Notes: generated by a model from the letters alone, not told the origin. Positions 9,999 through 19,093 are shown, numbered from the stretch's first letter. The stretch is DNA of 64,000 nucleotides from an uncultured Prochlorococcus sp. (GCA_902564535.1 CACFBG010000001.1:1-64000), one strand, 5' to 3'. Numbers and translations are program-made.

Positions 9999-10593
9999 GG
10001 CAATGCTTAATCAAGAAGATTATGGGCCCTTATGAGCAAGATGTCCGAACAAAACAATTGTATTTGTTTAGAATCAAGATTAATTTTAGTTTAGATCACC
10101 TAAAAGAGTCCTCAAAGATTTATTACTCGCATTTGCTTGCAACAAAAATGTTTGCCCCTTGGAACACAATCGACTTTTATGAGATATAAGCTTCTAATCC
10201 TATTCAATCAATTGTGTTGAATTGACCAAAATCTAATAGAAATCAGATTATGATAACTTTATTTTCAATAGATTATTTCTCTGATCTTCAATAAATTAAT
10301 TAATAATTTTTTCTACTTGAGAATACTTAAACTATATAAATCTTTTCATAGATTTATATAGTTTGAAAATGTTGTAATCCTTTTAGAATCAATAGTATTA
10401 GAATATTTATAAATCAAGAATTCCGAGATTCGATAGTGAAACTAAAAATTAATTTACCTCTCATTTAACTTCTTAAGATTAGAAGAATTAATTGGCCAAT
10501 AAATTGTCTCGTCGCAACTACGTATTACTATCAGAAAAAATCCATGGCCACTAATAGTTCGTAAAGAGATGATATGTCTTAGGTTAGAAGAAT
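9999..10593. other. 595-base gene-free spacer upstream of ileS and tRNA-Leu
   Basis: No convincing protein gene is visible; open frames are very short or overlap the tRNA. The main structure is a perfect 15-base inverted repeat at 10329-10364. The part next to 9998 should hold the ileS promoter and the right-hand part the tRNA promoter. A small RNA is possible but not demonstrated. Confidence 0.5.
10329..10364. repeat. Perfect 15-bp inverted repeat in the ileS / tRNA-Leu spacer
   Basis: Arms AAACTATATAAATCT (10329-10343) and AGATTTATATAGTTT (10350-10364) are exactly complementary around a six-base loop. It is very AT-rich and no T-run follows on the plus strand. It could be the terminator or body hairpin of a small RNA, or simply a cruciform-forming dyad. 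Confidence 0.6.
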
Positions 10594-10675
10594 GCCCATC
10601 TGGCGGAATTGGTAGACGCGCAGGTTTTAGGTACCTGTGACCTAGGTCGTGGGGGTTCAAGTCCCCCGGTGGGCA
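10594..10675 (+). tRNA. tRNA-Leu (anticodon UAG)
   Basis: 82-nt class II tRNA. The acceptor arms GCCCATC and GGTGGGC pair with one T-G wobble. The D-arm carries AATTGGTAGAC. The anticodon stem CAGGT/ACCTG encloses the loop TTTAGGT with anticodon UAG. The variable arm is long (GACC-TA-GGTC), and the T-arm is GGGGG-TTCAAGT-CCCCC. The discriminator is A and the 3' CCA is not encoded. It reads CUN leucine codons. crtR begins 52 bases downstream. Confidence 0.96.
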
Positions 10676-10727
10676 TAATTGATAAGTTAGTTGCAGCTTG
10701 GCTTAATTGCTTCTAATAGCAATATTG

Positions 10728-11753
10728 ATGACTCACACCTTGTCGAGACCTAAGTCATTTGAGGACTCGAAAAAACAAACATCTAATACTGATTGGCAGA
10801 AAGCAATCCAGAATTATCTGGATCCGCCTGGTCCCTTCAATATCACCTTGGGATTATTCCTAGGAGGGTATTTACTAGCTGCTTTAAGCATTTGGCAATG
10901 GTATGAAGGGAATTGGCCTTTACCAGTTCTCGTTGGTTTAGCTTTCCTATCTCTTCATATGGAAGGCACAGTTATTCACGATGCATGTCATAACTCAGCT
11001 CATCCAAATCGTTGGATCAATCAATTAATGGGTCATGGTGCAGCAATTTTATTAGGTTTTAGCTTCCCAGTTTTTACTCGTGTTCATCTTGAGCATCACA
11101 AATACGTAAATGACCCAAAGAATGATCCAGATCATATTGTTAGTACTTTTGGCCCCGTTTGGTTAATAGCGCCAAGATTTTTTTACCATGAGTATTTCTT
11201 TTTCGAAAGGAAACTGTGGAGGAAATATGAGTTAATGCAATGGGGACTTGAGAGAGGATTATTTATTTTCATAGTTCTAGCCGGAATAAAATATGATTTT
11301 ATGAATGTTATTTATAATCTCTGGTTCGGGCCAGCTTTAATGGTAGGAGTAACGTTAGGCATATTTTTTGATTACCTTCCCCATAGACCATTTATATCTA
11401 GAAATAGATGGAAAAATGCAAGAGTTTATCCAAGTCGAGTAATGAATTGGATAATAATGGGGCAAAATTATCATCTTGTTCATCATTTATGGCCCTCTAT
11501 TCCATGGTTTGAATATAAACCAGCTTATGAAGCTACAAAACCACTTTTAGATGCAAAAGGTTCTCCTCAAAGAATGGGTATTTTTGAATCAAAAGAAGAT
11601 GGATTTAATTTTCTCTATGATGTATTACTTGGGATCAGAAGTCACAAAAAAAATAGAAGCAAAATGAGAATATTAGCTCATCTCATTCCAAAAAATAAAT
11701 GGCGAAAATGGTTTATTTCTTTTTTACATAAAACTTCAATAAACCCATCTTAA
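10728..11753 (+). CDS. crtR: Beta-carotene hydroxylase CrtR
   Basis: Membrane di-iron hydroxylase of the fatty-acid-desaturase superfamily that converts beta-carotene to zeaxanthin. About 341 residues. It has hydrophobic spans and three histidine clusters: HDACHNSAH, HLEHHKYVNDPKNDPDH and HLVHH. I choose the ATG at 10728 (MTHTLSRPK) over the in-frame TTG at 10707, because cyanobacterial CrtR normally begins close to this point. The gene follows tRNA-Leu on the same strand and converges with gatC. Confidence 0.93.
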   Translation: MTHTLSRPKSFEDSKKQTSNTDWQKAIQNYLDPPGPFNITLGLFLGGYLLAALSIWQWYEGNWPLPVLVGLAFLSLHMEGTVIHDACHNSAHPNRWINQLMGHGAAILLGFSFPVFTRVHLEHHKYVNDPKNDPDHIVSTFGPVWLIAPRFFYHEYFFFERKLWRKYELMQWGLERGLFIFIVLAGIKYDFMNVIYNLWFGPALMVGVTLGIFFDYLPHRPFISRNRWKNARVYPSRVMNWIIMGQNYHLVHHLWPSIPWFEYKPAYEATKPLLDAKGSPQRMGIFESKEDGFNFLYDVLLGIRSHKKNRSKMRILAHLIPKNKWRKWFISFLHKTSINPS

Positions 11754-11778
11754 GTAAAAAGTTATTAATACAAAAATT

Positions 11779-12066
11779 TCACAAGATCCTGGGTACTTTA
11801 AAAAAGTCTCCTTCTCGATTTGGCGCCAATTCAAGTAACTCTTCTCGAATATCTGTATTCTCCACTAGATCATCGCGGGTTCGATTAACCACCTCTACTG
11901 CTCTAGTAGTAGGAATAACGTTGGTAGTATCAATTTTTTCTAATTCAGCAACATAATTCAGTATCTTTTCTAGTTGAACTGAATGTTTTTCTAAATCTGT
12001 ATCAGAAAGTTCTAATCTAGCCAACTTAGCAACCTTCTTAACATCGTCAGGGGTGATTTTACTCAT
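11779..12066 (-). CDS. gatC: Glutamyl-tRNA(Gln)/Asp-tRNA(Asn) amidotransferase subunit C
   Basis: Small subunit of GatCAB, which makes Gln-tRNA(Gln) by transamidation and stabilises GatA. 95 residues, standard length. The N-terminal [20 protein letters not shown] is diagnostic, and the C-terminal [12 protein letters not shown] matches the family. Its ATG overlaps the stop of the upstream creatininase-family gene by four bases (ATGA), indicating translational coupling. gatA and gatB are not in the window. Confidence 0.95.
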   Translation of the reverse strand: MSKITPDDVKKVAKLARLELSDTDLEKHSVQLEKILNYVAELEKIDTTNVIPTTRAVEVVNRTRDDLVENTDIREELLELAPNREGDFFKVPRIL

Positions 12067-12851
12067 GAATCCTCAAGGAAAATAGATAATTCTTTAGTCA
12101 GATCAAATACTGCTTTTTCAAGCAGTACAGCTCCATCTTTAGCAGATGCAAGAAAAGGGTCAGACCCCATTCTTCCATCAGGATACCTAAGACGAAAATC
12201 ATCTGGGCCATAAATAGGGCCTGACGGTGAAGGTTCTGGAAGAGGTCGTTGCTTACTTATCAGGCCTGACTCCACATGCAAAGTTAAAGCTATTTCGCTT
12301 GGAGTGGCATGCTGGCCTTCCTTATCTCCATAAAGTTCTCTTGATTTTTTAAACACTGAAGGTGCTAAAAACCAATTAGAAATTCGGCATCGTAATTTTT
12401 TAGCTACACACAGGTTGCGCAATGCAGCCGTTTTATAAGACTCTGCAAAAGCTGCCTTTGCAGTCGCAATATTTCCACCATGCCCATTTACAAAAAAAAT
12501 TCTTTCAAAACCATGGCCTGCCAATGAAATCACTAAATCATGAATAACCTTCAACAAAGTTGAGGGCTGAAGGCTCATTGTTCCAGGGAAAGCTAAATGA
12601 TGTTCTGCCATACCAAAAGGCAATACTGGAGTAACAAGTACTCTTGTTTGCCTGGAAAGTTCAGAGGCAACCGCATTAGCTGTTAAAGCATCTGTTCCGA
12701 TCGCTCCAGTTGGACCATGCTGTTCTGTAGAACCAATAGGAACAATAATCCCTTTGCAATTAGTCAAGTATTTTTCAACTTCTTGCCAGGTACATAAATC
12801 TAATCGGTGTGAGATCTGATCATCAGGAGGCAATTCAAAAGGTAACTTCAT
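12063..12851 (-). CDS. Creatininase-family amidohydrolase
   Basis: 262 residues of the creatininase/formamide-hydrolase-like superfamily (PF02633). The metal-site signature is [23 protein letters not shown], with Glu, His and Asp ligands, followed by FFVNGHGGN. Members include creatinine amidohydrolase and the riboflavin/F420-pathway ArfB enzymes; the true substrate in cyanobacteria is not known. It is the first gene of a two-gene operon with gatC (four-base overlap). A long perfect palindrome sits 20 bases upstream of its start. Confidence 0.85.
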   Translation of the reverse strand: MKLPFELPPDDQISHRLDLCTWQEVEKYLTNCKGIIVPIGSTEQHGPTGAIGTDALTANAVASELSRQTRVLVTPVLPFGMAEHHLAFPGTMSLQPSTLLKVIHDLVISLAGHGFERIFFVNGHGGNIATAKAAFAESYKTAALRNLCVAKKLRCRISNWFLAPSVFKKSRELYGDKEGQHATPSEIALTLHVESGLISKQRPLPEPSPSGPIYGPDDFRLRYPDGRMGSDPFLASAKDGAVLLEKAVFDLTKELSIFLEDS

Positions 12852-12870
12852 AAAGTTGTAAATAAATTAA

Positions 12871-12900
12871 AAGTTAATTGTTAATTTTAACAATTAACTT
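12871..12900. promoter_or_regulatory. 30-bp near-perfect palindrome upstream of creatininase gene
   Basis: Arms AAGTTAATTGTTAA and TTAACAATTAACTT are exact reverse complements separated by two bases. It lies 20 bases before the ATG of the creatininase-family gene. It could be an operator or, if transcribed, a 5'-leader hairpin. It contains no gene and no T-run. Confidence 0.5.
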
Positions 12901-13092
12901 AATCTGAGTCTTAATTCTATCCTAACTCAATATTCCGATCTTTTAAAAATAAAAACTAAAGTTCAGAAAATTAACCACGAAAAGAACTTGATTGCGAAAT
13001 AATCAATAAAATGCTATAAACAATTGGATGTCTAGAAAACATATATAAAAAATTCCTTAAAGTACTAAATAGCTAAAGACAGATCAACCGCA

Positions 13093-13704
13093 TTGTCAAA
13101 TTCTCTTGCCATCATTCCAAAAGATTTTTTTTCAAGGCCTTCTCAAAAAGTTGCACCTGATCTCATTGGATGCTCTTTAGTGAAGCGAATGCCAAATGGT
13201 GATTTTTTATCTGGTGTGATCGTCGAAACAGAAGCATATTCTCAAGAAGAACCTGGATGCCATGGTTTTAGAAAAAAAACTAAAAAGAATGAAACTCTTT
13301 TTGGCCCATCAGGTAATTTATATGTTTACTTAACTTATGGAATTTATCATTGCGTAAATATTGTCACTGATAAGAGTGATTGGGCAAGTGGAGTTTTATT
13401 GCGTGCAATTGCAATCCCTGGAGAAGAAGAACGGATAGCTTCTGGCCCAGGATTATTAGCTCGACGATTTGATTTAAATATTAACCATGACAACCTATCC
13501 TTATCTATAGAGAATGGTATTTGGGTTACAAAGAAGTTAAACTCTATCCAGAAAATGTACAAAATTATTCAAACAACTCGAATTGGTCTTTCTGAAGGAA
13601 AGGATATAGCTTGGAGATGGTATCTCCAAGCCAGCAGAAGTATTAGCAAAAGAGCAATAGGAGATACTAAACCTTCTATTGCTCAAGCATGGATGCCTAA
13701 ATAA
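13093..13704 (+). CDS. DNA-3-methyladenine glycosylase (AAG/MPG family)
   Basis: Base-excision repair glycosylase that removes alkylated purines. 203 residues. The family segments are IVETEAYSQEEPGCHGF, the DNA-intercalating LFGPSGNLYVYLTYGIYHCVNIV and the LRAIAIPG to GPGLLARRFDL core. The probable start is TTG at 13093, since no ATG lies before conserved sequence. Its stop codon directly abuts the pyrB ATG, so the two are likely co-transcribed. Confidence 0.9.
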   Translation: MSNSLAIIPKDFFSRPSQKVAPDLIGCSLVKRMPNGDFLSGVIVETEAYSQEEPGCHGFRKKTKKNETLFGPSGNLYVYLTYGIYHCVNIVTDKSDWASGVLLRAIAIPGEEERIASGPGLLARRFDLNINHDNLSLSIENGIWVTKKLNSIQKMYKIIQTTRIGLSEGKDIAWRWYLQASRSISKRAIGDTKPSIAQAWMPK

Positions 13705-14736
13705 ATGACGAATTGGAATCATCGTCACATTCTTGATCTTGCTACCTTCTCTTTTGAGGATTTTACTACTGTTCTAGAGCTAGCTAATCGATTTAAATCC
13801 CTACCGAACAAAGGAACAAGAAAGCTCCCTGTACTCCAAGGAAGGTTAATTACTACTTTATTCTTCGAGCCAAGTACAAGAACAAGAAGTAGCTTTGAAC
13901 TCGCTGCAAAATTACTGTCAGCAGATGTAATTAGTTTCGCTGTTAGCAACAGTTCTATTTCAAAGGGCGAAAGTGTCTTAGACACTGCAATGACTTATGT
14001 AGCAATGGGTGCAGATGCTCTAATTATTAGACATGATTCAACAAGTGTTCCAGAAATAATTGCGAATGCACTAGATGAAAAGGGACTAAAAACATCTGTC
14101 CTTAATGCAGGAGATGGTCTTCATAGCCACCCAAGTCAAGGATTATTAGATCTTTTTACACTTGCAAATTATTTTTGTCCTGAAGAACCTTTACCTAGTT
14201 CACTATGTGGAAAATCTATTGCCATTGTGGGAGACATCTTGCATTCAAGAGTTGCACGCTCGAACTTATGGGCATTGACAGGTTGTGGGGCTAATGTGAT
14301 TTTATGTGGTCCTCCAAGCCTTTTACCAGAGGAGTTTGAAGCTTTCGTAGATTCACCTCCACCAGGTCAAAATAAAGATCCTATTAAAAAAAGAGGTAAA
14401 ATTAAAATAGAAAGATCTTTAAAAAAAGCATTGCAGGCAGCTGATGCAGTAATGACTCTTAGAATACAAAAAGAAAGAATGAATCAAAATTTACTCACTG
14501 ATTTTGACAGATACTATTTTGATTACGGAATTTCTCATGAAAAACTTAAATGGTGTGACAAAAAAATAGCCTTATTACATCCTGGACCTGTAAACCGAGG
14601 GATTGAAATTAGTAGTGAACTAATGCAAGATAGTTCCATTTGCATGATTGACAAACAAGTGTCCAATGGTATTAGTATTCGGATGGCACTACTTTATTTA
14701 ATTACAGCCATTAATCCTTCACAAAAAATATTTTAG
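13705..14736 (+). CDS. pyrB: Aspartate carbamoyltransferase catalytic subunit
   Basis: Condenses carbamoyl phosphate and aspartate in pyrimidine synthesis. 343 residues. The carbamoyl-phosphate site [18 protein letters not shown] lies near residues 53-70, the 80s-type loop is [12 protein letters not shown], and [11 protein letters not shown] is conserved near the C-terminus. The ATG follows the glycosylase stop with no gap. A regulatory PyrI subunit is not present nearby. Confidence 0.96.
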   Translation: MTNWNHRHILDLATFSFEDFTTVLELANRFKSLPNKGTRKLPVLQGRLITTLFFEPSTRTRSSFELAAKLLSADVISFAVSNSSISKGESVLDTAMTYVAMGADALIIRHDSTSVPEIIANALDEKGLKTSVLNAGDGLHSHPSQGLLDLFTLANYFCPEEPLPSSLCGKSIAIVGDILHSRVARSNLWALTGCGANVILCGPPSLLPEEFEAFVDSPPPGQNKDPIKKRGKIKIERSLKKALQAADAVMTLRIQKERMNQNLLTDFDRYYFDYGISHEKLKWCDKKIALLHPGPVNRGIEISSELMQDSSICMIDKQVSNGISIRMALLYLITAINPSQKIF

Positions 14737-14737
14737 A

Positions 14738-15079
14738 TCAAAGCAATTTAAATCCTTCCATTAATAAACCATATAATAGTCCAATTCTAGCAGTATCAAT
14801 GATTTCTAAGGCTATTTTATAACCCTTTGATGAAGGCCAGTTTCTCCTAAGGCGAACCATAAACTCTAACAATGCAACTACAAAAAAAGCTCCGATAGGA
14901 TCCATCAATGCTAGAACACCATTTATCGTTCCAATAGATGATCCAAATACAAAACCTATTAACAAAATAATTATCAATAATGAATATTTTCGCCATGGAT
15001 TAAATGACCAGTTCTCAAGAACCTCCAAAGCATTAACTACATTTCGATGTAAGTTTGTCTTTTGAAAGTTCTTTGTCAT
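14738..15079 (-). CDS. Ycf20-like membrane protein (DUF565)
   Basis: 113 residues with the Ycf20/DUF565 pattern: NPWRKYSLLIIILLIGFVFGSSIGT, then a second membrane span and a C-terminal amphipathic stretch. Ycf20-like proteins in plants and algae affect non-photochemical quenching; the cyanobacterial role is unclear. The open frame continues upstream through the tRNA-Ala gene, so I place the start at the ATG at 15079, downstream of the tRNA. It is convergent with pyrB, with one base between the stops. Confidence 0.75.
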   Translation of the reverse strand: MTKNFQKTNLHRNVVNALEVLENWSFNPWRKYSLLIIILLIGFVFGSSIGTINGVLALMDPIGAFFVVALLEFMVRLRRNWPSSKGYKIALEIIDTARIGLLYGLLMEGFKLL

Positions 15080-15102
15080 CAAAGTAAGCCCTTTTACAAC
15101 TA

Positions 15103-15175
15103 TGGAGAATAGGGGATTCGAACCCCTGACCTCTGCAGTGCGATTGCAGCGCTCTACCAATTGAGCTAATTCCCC
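15103..15175 (-). tRNA. tRNA-Ala (anticodon CGC)
   Basis: 73-nt tRNA on the minus strand. The acceptor GGGGAAT pairs with ATTCTCC and includes the G3:U70 wobble that identifies alanine tRNAs. The D-arm is GCTC-AATTGGTA-GAGC. The anticodon stem CTGCA/TGCAG encloses ATCGCAC, giving anticodon CGC. The T-arm is AGGGG-TTCGAAT-CCCCT and the discriminator is A. CCA is not encoded. It reads the GCG codon. It lies 23 bases upstream of the Ycf20-like gene on the same strand. Confidence 0.94.
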
Positions 15176-15288
15176 ATCCCTTAAAAGTAGCGAATTCAAA
15201 AAATAGAACTATAAATAACTTGTTAAATATAAATTGATTAGTTTATTTTTGATTTTTTACCTTATAATTTGCTCTATAAACAGCCAGG

Positions 15289-15450
15289 ATGAATTCAAGA
15301 ATTAGCCCTAGATATGATCAAAAATCTTTAAATTTCAAAACAGGTTTACCTAGCAACCAAAATAATAAAGTAATCCAAAGGCAAATTTATTTTTCTCTGA
15401 GATTCATGAAAAGACCATATCTTCAAATTTTAAAGGAGTTCACTGAATGA
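15289..15450 (+). CDS. Possible small protein overlapping coaBC start
   Basis: A 53-codon frame (begins MNSRISPRYDQ, ends QILKEFTE) whose TGA overlaps the coaBC ATG in an ATGA junction, the arrangement of a translationally coupled pair. It is basic and has no recognised domain. A GG-rich AGCCAGG precedes its ATG. A chance open frame is quite possible, and I recognise no family. Confidence 0.3.
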   Translation: MNSRISPRYDQKSLNFKTGLPSNQNNKVIQRQIYFSLRFMKRPYLQILKEFTE

Positions 15451-16733
15451 CTATTCAAAGTAAGAATCTCTTACAAGGTTTAAAGATACTAGTAGCAGCT
15501 TCAGGAAGCATTGCCGCAGTTAAAACACCCTTACTAATCAGTGGTTTAATTAAAGCAGGGGCAGAGGTTAGATCAGTTATCACTCCAAGTGCTTCAAAAC
15601 TAGTTAGCGCATTAAGCCTTGCAACCCTTAGTAGAAATAAGTGTTATCAAGATGAAGATCAATGGGACCCAGCTCAAATTAAGCCTTTACATATTGAGCT
15701 TGCTGAATGGGCAGAAATGGTTGTCATCGCTCCACTAACAGCTTCTACTCTTTCAAGATGGACTCAAGGGCTTGGTGAAGGCTTATTGGCAAGTTTGCTT
15801 TTGGCATATGAAGGGCCAGTTATAGCAGCGGCTGGGATGAATACATCGATGTGGAAAAACCTAGCAGTTAAAAGGAATTGGGAACAGCTCAAACAAAATA
15901 CAAACGTCCTTTGTTTAAATCCTGCATCTGGTCTTCTTGCTTGTAATCGAATAGGAGAAGGTCGAATGGCTGATCCAGAACTTATAGAACTAGCTATCAA
16001 AAGTGGAAAAATTCAAATAAATAAATATAGAAAACTCAATCAAGATCTAGAGGGCTTAAAAATATTAGTGACGGCAGGACCTACACAAGAGGTCTTAGAC
16101 CCAGCAAGAGTACTGACAAATAAAAGTAGTGGAAGGATGGGCGTTCTGATTGCACAAGCAGCAAGATTTAGAGGAGCAGAAGTCGATTTAATACATGGAC
16201 CGTTAGATCTACCTGAAGCATGGCTTGAAGGACTGAAAAGTATAAAAATAGATAATGCAAAAGAGATGAGAAGTTGGATTACAAAACTTCAACCATCAGT
16301 TGATGCTGTCATCATGGCGGCCGCTGTAGCAGATTTAAGGAAGAAAGATGGCCCTACGAAAGAAAAATCTAGTAAAAAGGAATTTATGAAATCCTTATCA
16401 ACTTCCTTAGAAGAGGTACCGGATCTTCTAAAAGAGCTAGTAGTCAATAAAACTAAAAAACAAATTCTTCTTGGATTTGCAGCATTAAGTGGAAGCGACA
16501 CAGAAATTGAACTTGCTGCAAAGGCAAAAAAAATTGCTAAGGGCTGCGATTTATTGATGGCCAATCCAATTGATAGACCCAACCAAGGATTTGGATCTCA
16601 TCCCAATGGAGGTTTTCTTATTGGAGCTAATGAAATGGTTCGAAAGATTCCCACAACCTCAAAAATCGCATTAGCGCACGAATTAATGGACGAATTAATG
16701 GAACATTACAGAAATATTTCCTTTGAGAGTTAA
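15447..16733 (+). CDS. coaBC: Bifunctional phosphopantothenoylcysteine decarboxylase / phosphopantothenate-cysteine ligase
   Basis: Two consecutive steps of coenzyme A synthesis (also known as dfp). 428 residues. The N-terminal flavoprotein decarboxylase carries ILVAASGSIAAVKTP and AAGMNTSMW, with the flexible flap cysteine in GLLACNRIGEGRMADP (about residues 155-170). The C-terminal ligase begins at ILVTAGPTQEVLDPARVLTNKSSGRMG. An AAAGGAG ribosome-binding site precedes the ATG. Confidence 0.95.
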   Translation: MTIQSKNLLQGLKILVAASGSIAAVKTPLLISGLIKAGAEVRSVITPSASKLVSALSLATLSRNKCYQDEDQWDPAQIKPLHIELAEWAEMVVIAPLTASTLSRWTQGLGEGLLASLLLAYEGPVIAAAGMNTSMWKNLAVKRNWEQLKQNTNVLCLNPASGLLACNRIGEGRMADPELIELAIKSGKIQINKYRKLNQDLEGLKILVTAGPTQEVLDPARVLTNKSSGRMGVLIAQAARFRGAEVDLIHGPLDLPEAWLEGLKSIKIDNAKEMRSWITKLQPSVDAVIMAAAVADLRKKDGPTKEKSSKKEFMKSLSTSLEEVPDLLKELVVNKTKKQILLGFAALSGSDTEIELAAKAKKIAKGCDLLMANPIDRPNQGFGSHPNGGFLIGANEMVRKIPTTSKIALAHELMDELMEHYRNISFES

Positions 16734-16950
16734 TATTTGCTTTTCTTAAGGCAGCTTTAATCTGTAGCCCAAAACCCTTTAAATGGAAGGGTTCTCGAGG
16801 AATTTTAGGCCCTTTTCAGGTGTCTTAAGAAGCGACAGGTTGTTTAAAGCTGCAAAAGGCTTAACCTATCCGCCATTTGACCCCTGTAATATCCAAAAGA
16901 TCAATTGAGCGGTTTATACCGCAGTCATCTGGCCTATTCGGCTTACTCTC

Positions 16951-17751
16951 ATGCCATTTCGTCCTTTGCTGGCCTTGGTGCTGGCTTTCTGTCTAACCTT
17001 TGTAACTGCTCCAAGCAGGGTCTCGGCAGCATTCGTCAAGGGACCCGAAAGGGGCAATGCAAACTTCGCCGGGGTAGTTAATACTGGCCAGGCAGGCACA
17101 TGTAAAACCCTTCCAGCTGGTTCTCAAGGCTCCATAAACGTTGATGGAAAATTCAAAGGCCTTTGCTTACAGCCAACTGATTTTGCAGTGAAGCTATCAA
17201 CTAAGCGAGGCCAAAAAGCTGATTTCGTCCCAGCCAAAATCATTAGCCCTCGATTCAACTCGAACATCGATGAAGTCTCCGGAGATCTTTCTGGAGGGAA
17301 AATCACAGCTAAAGGTGGACTTGACTTTGCTCTGATGACCGTTTTAGGTCCTAACAGTGAAGAGTTTCCTTTGGTTTTTTCAGTTAAAGACATGGTTGCT
17401 AGTGGCGATAAATCCATCTCACCTGGTGCTGAATTCAAAGGAACCACTTTTACTCCTAGTTACCGCACTGGAGACTTCCTTGATCCAAAGAGTCGTGCTA
17501 AAGACACAGGCGTTGACTATGCCCAAGGGCTTGTTGCCTTAGGTGGTGATGATGAAGAGCTAGCCAAAGAAAACATTAAGCAAGACCTAAGTGGTAATGG
17601 TGAGATCACCCTTACCGTTAATAGTGTCGACGCTGCTTCCAATGAATTTTCTGGCACCTTTATAGCCATTCAACCTTCAGACAATGACCTTGGTTCTAAA
17701 GAACCAGTTGATGTCAAACTTAGTGGCAACTTCTATGGTCGCAAAGCGTAA
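16951..17751 (+). CDS. psbO: Photosystem II manganese-stabilising protein PsbO
   Basis: Extrinsic lumenal protein that stabilises the Mn4CaO5 cluster. 266 residues. A signal peptide of about 26 residues ends near VSAAF. The mature protein has the conserved cysteine pair (GTCKTL and GLCLQP), a beta-barrel with VLGPNSEEFPLVFSVKDM, and the final VDVKLSGNFYGRKA. The spacer upstream (16734-16950) should hold its promoter and contains a small GCGGT/ACCGC hairpin near 16910. A very strong hairpin terminator follows. Confidence 0.96.
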   Translation: MPFRPLLALVLAFCLTFVTAPSRVSAAFVKGPERGNANFAGVVNTGQAGTCKTLPAGSQGSINVDGKFKGLCLQPTDFAVKLSTKRGQKADFVPAKIISPRFNSNIDEVSGDLSGGKITAKGGLDFALMTVLGPNSEEFPLVFSVKDMVASGDKSISPGAEFKGTTFTPSYRTGDFLDPKSRAKDTGVDYAQGLVALGGDDEELAKENIKQDLSGNGEITLTVNSVDAASNEFSGTFIAIQPSDNDLGSKEPVDVKLSGNFYGRKA

Positions 17752-17796
17752 AATTAATTTCTGACCTGAATTCAAAAAGGTTCGAAATTTTATAGA

Positions 17797-17842
17797 CATA
17801 CAAAAAGGGAGAAGAAATTATTTTCTTCTCCCTTTTTGTATG
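17797..17842 (+). terminator. psbO terminator (21-bp perfect stem)
   Basis: Arms at 17797-17817 and 17822-17842 are exactly complementary with a four-base loop (TTAT). The descending arm carries CTCCC followed by TTTTT. It lies 46 bases after the psbO stop and before sat, so it should isolate the highly expressed psbO transcript. Confidence 0.85.
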
Positions 17843-17920
17843 CAGAATTATTAGTGTTTTGCTAACTGGAATTTATTGACCAATCATCTGGGAGAATCTG
17901 CATACGCATTTTTACTAATA

Positions 17921-19093
17921 ATGACCTCCACCCAATCAGGCAAGGAAAATAATTCTGGTCTCATTGCCCCTTATGGCGGAACCCTAGTGAATTTGATGTG
18001 TTCTGCAGAGGAGAAATTAGATATCACAGCTAAATCATCTAAAAGTATCGAATGCTCTGACAGAAATGCCTGCGATATCGAATTATTAATTATTGGCGGT
18101 TTCTCGCCTGAAAGAGGCTTTATGCATAGGGCTGATTATGAAGCAGTCATTAAAAGTAATAGAACTACATCAGGATATTTATTCGGATTGCCTATCGTTT
18201 TTGATACTGATAGAGAGGATTTGAATATTGGGGATAAGGTCCTACTTACGTATAAAGGTCAAAATCTTGCTGAGCTAATAGTTGAAGACCAGTGGGAACC
18301 AGACAAGGTTTTAGAAGCTCAAGGGTGCTATGGAACTACATCCTTAGAGCATCCAGCAGTTCGGATGATTGCTACAGAACGGAAACGTTTTTACATTGGT
18401 GGTCCTCTAAAAGGACTGGAACTGCCCAAGAGAATTTTTCCCTGTAAAACTCCTTCGGAAGTCAGGAATCAATTACCCGCAAATGAAGATGTAGTTGCAT
18501 TTCAATGCAGAAACCCCATTCATAGAGCACATTATGAACTTTTCACAAGAGCATTAAAAGCAAACAATGTAAGTAACAATGCTGTAGTTCTTGTACATCC
18601 AACATGTGGTCCTACTCAACAAGATGATATCCCTGGAGAAATAAGATTCCAAACTTACGAACGACTTGCTGCTGAAGTAAAAAACCCAAACATCAGATGG
18701 TCCTATCTTCCTTATGCAATGCATATGGCAGGCCCTAGAGAGGCATTACAACATATGATTATCCGCCGAAATTATGGGTGCACCCATTTCATAATCGGGA
18801 GAGATATGGCGGGTTGTAAGTCAAGTATTAGTGGTGAAGATTTTTATGGACCATACGAAGCACAAAATTTTGCTAGAGAGTGTGCTCCAGAACTTGCCAT
18901 GGAAACTGTTCCTTCACTAAACCTTGTATATACGCAGGAAGAAGGTTATGTAACCGCTGAACATGCAGAAGCAAGAGGCTTGCATATCAAAAAGCTAAGT
19001 GGGACTCAATTTCGAAAAATGCTTCGTAGTGGAGAGGAAATTCCAGAATGGTTTGCCTTTAAAAGTGTTGTTGAAGTACTTAGATCCGCATAA
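17921..19093 (+). CDS. sat: ATP sulfurylase
   Basis: Sulfate adenylyltransferase, first step of assimilatory sulfate reduction. 390 residues from the ATG at 17921 (MTSTQSGKENN); an in-frame TTG at 17876 would add 15 residues that lack family character and overlap the approach from the psbO terminator. The nucleotide-binding motif is QCRNPIHRAHYEL and the second site is IIGRDMAGCKS. No APS-kinase domain is present. ftsH follows on the same strand. Confidence 0.94.
   Translation: MTSTQSGKENNSGLIAPYGGTLVNLMCSAEEKLDITAKSSKSIECSDRNACDIELLIIGGFSPERGFMHRADYEAVIKSNRTTSGYLFGLPIVFDTDREDLNIGDKVLLTYKGQNLAELIVEDQWEPDKVLEAQGCYGTTSLEHPAVRMIATERKRFYIGGPLKGLELPKRIFPCKTPSEVRNQLPANEDVVAFQCRNPIHRAHYELFTRALKANNVSNNAVVLVHPTCGPTQQDDIPGEIRFQTYERLAAEVKNPNIRWSYLPYAMHMAGPREALQHMIIRRNYGCTHFIIGRDMAGCKSSISGEDFYGPYEAQNFARECAPELAMETVPSLNLVYTQEEGYVTAEHAEARGLHIKKLSGTQFRKMLRSGEEIPEWFAFKSVVEVLRSA

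Noticed and set aside
10454-10660. Minus-strand open frame over tRNA-Leu
   Set aside because: It is the antisense of the tRNA plus AT-rich spacer, with no protein character.
15080-15199. N-terminal extension of the Ycf20-like frame through the tRNA-Ala gene
   Set aside because: The extra 40 codons are the tRNA sequence read in frame; the ATG at 15079 lies downstream of the tRNA and fits the family length.
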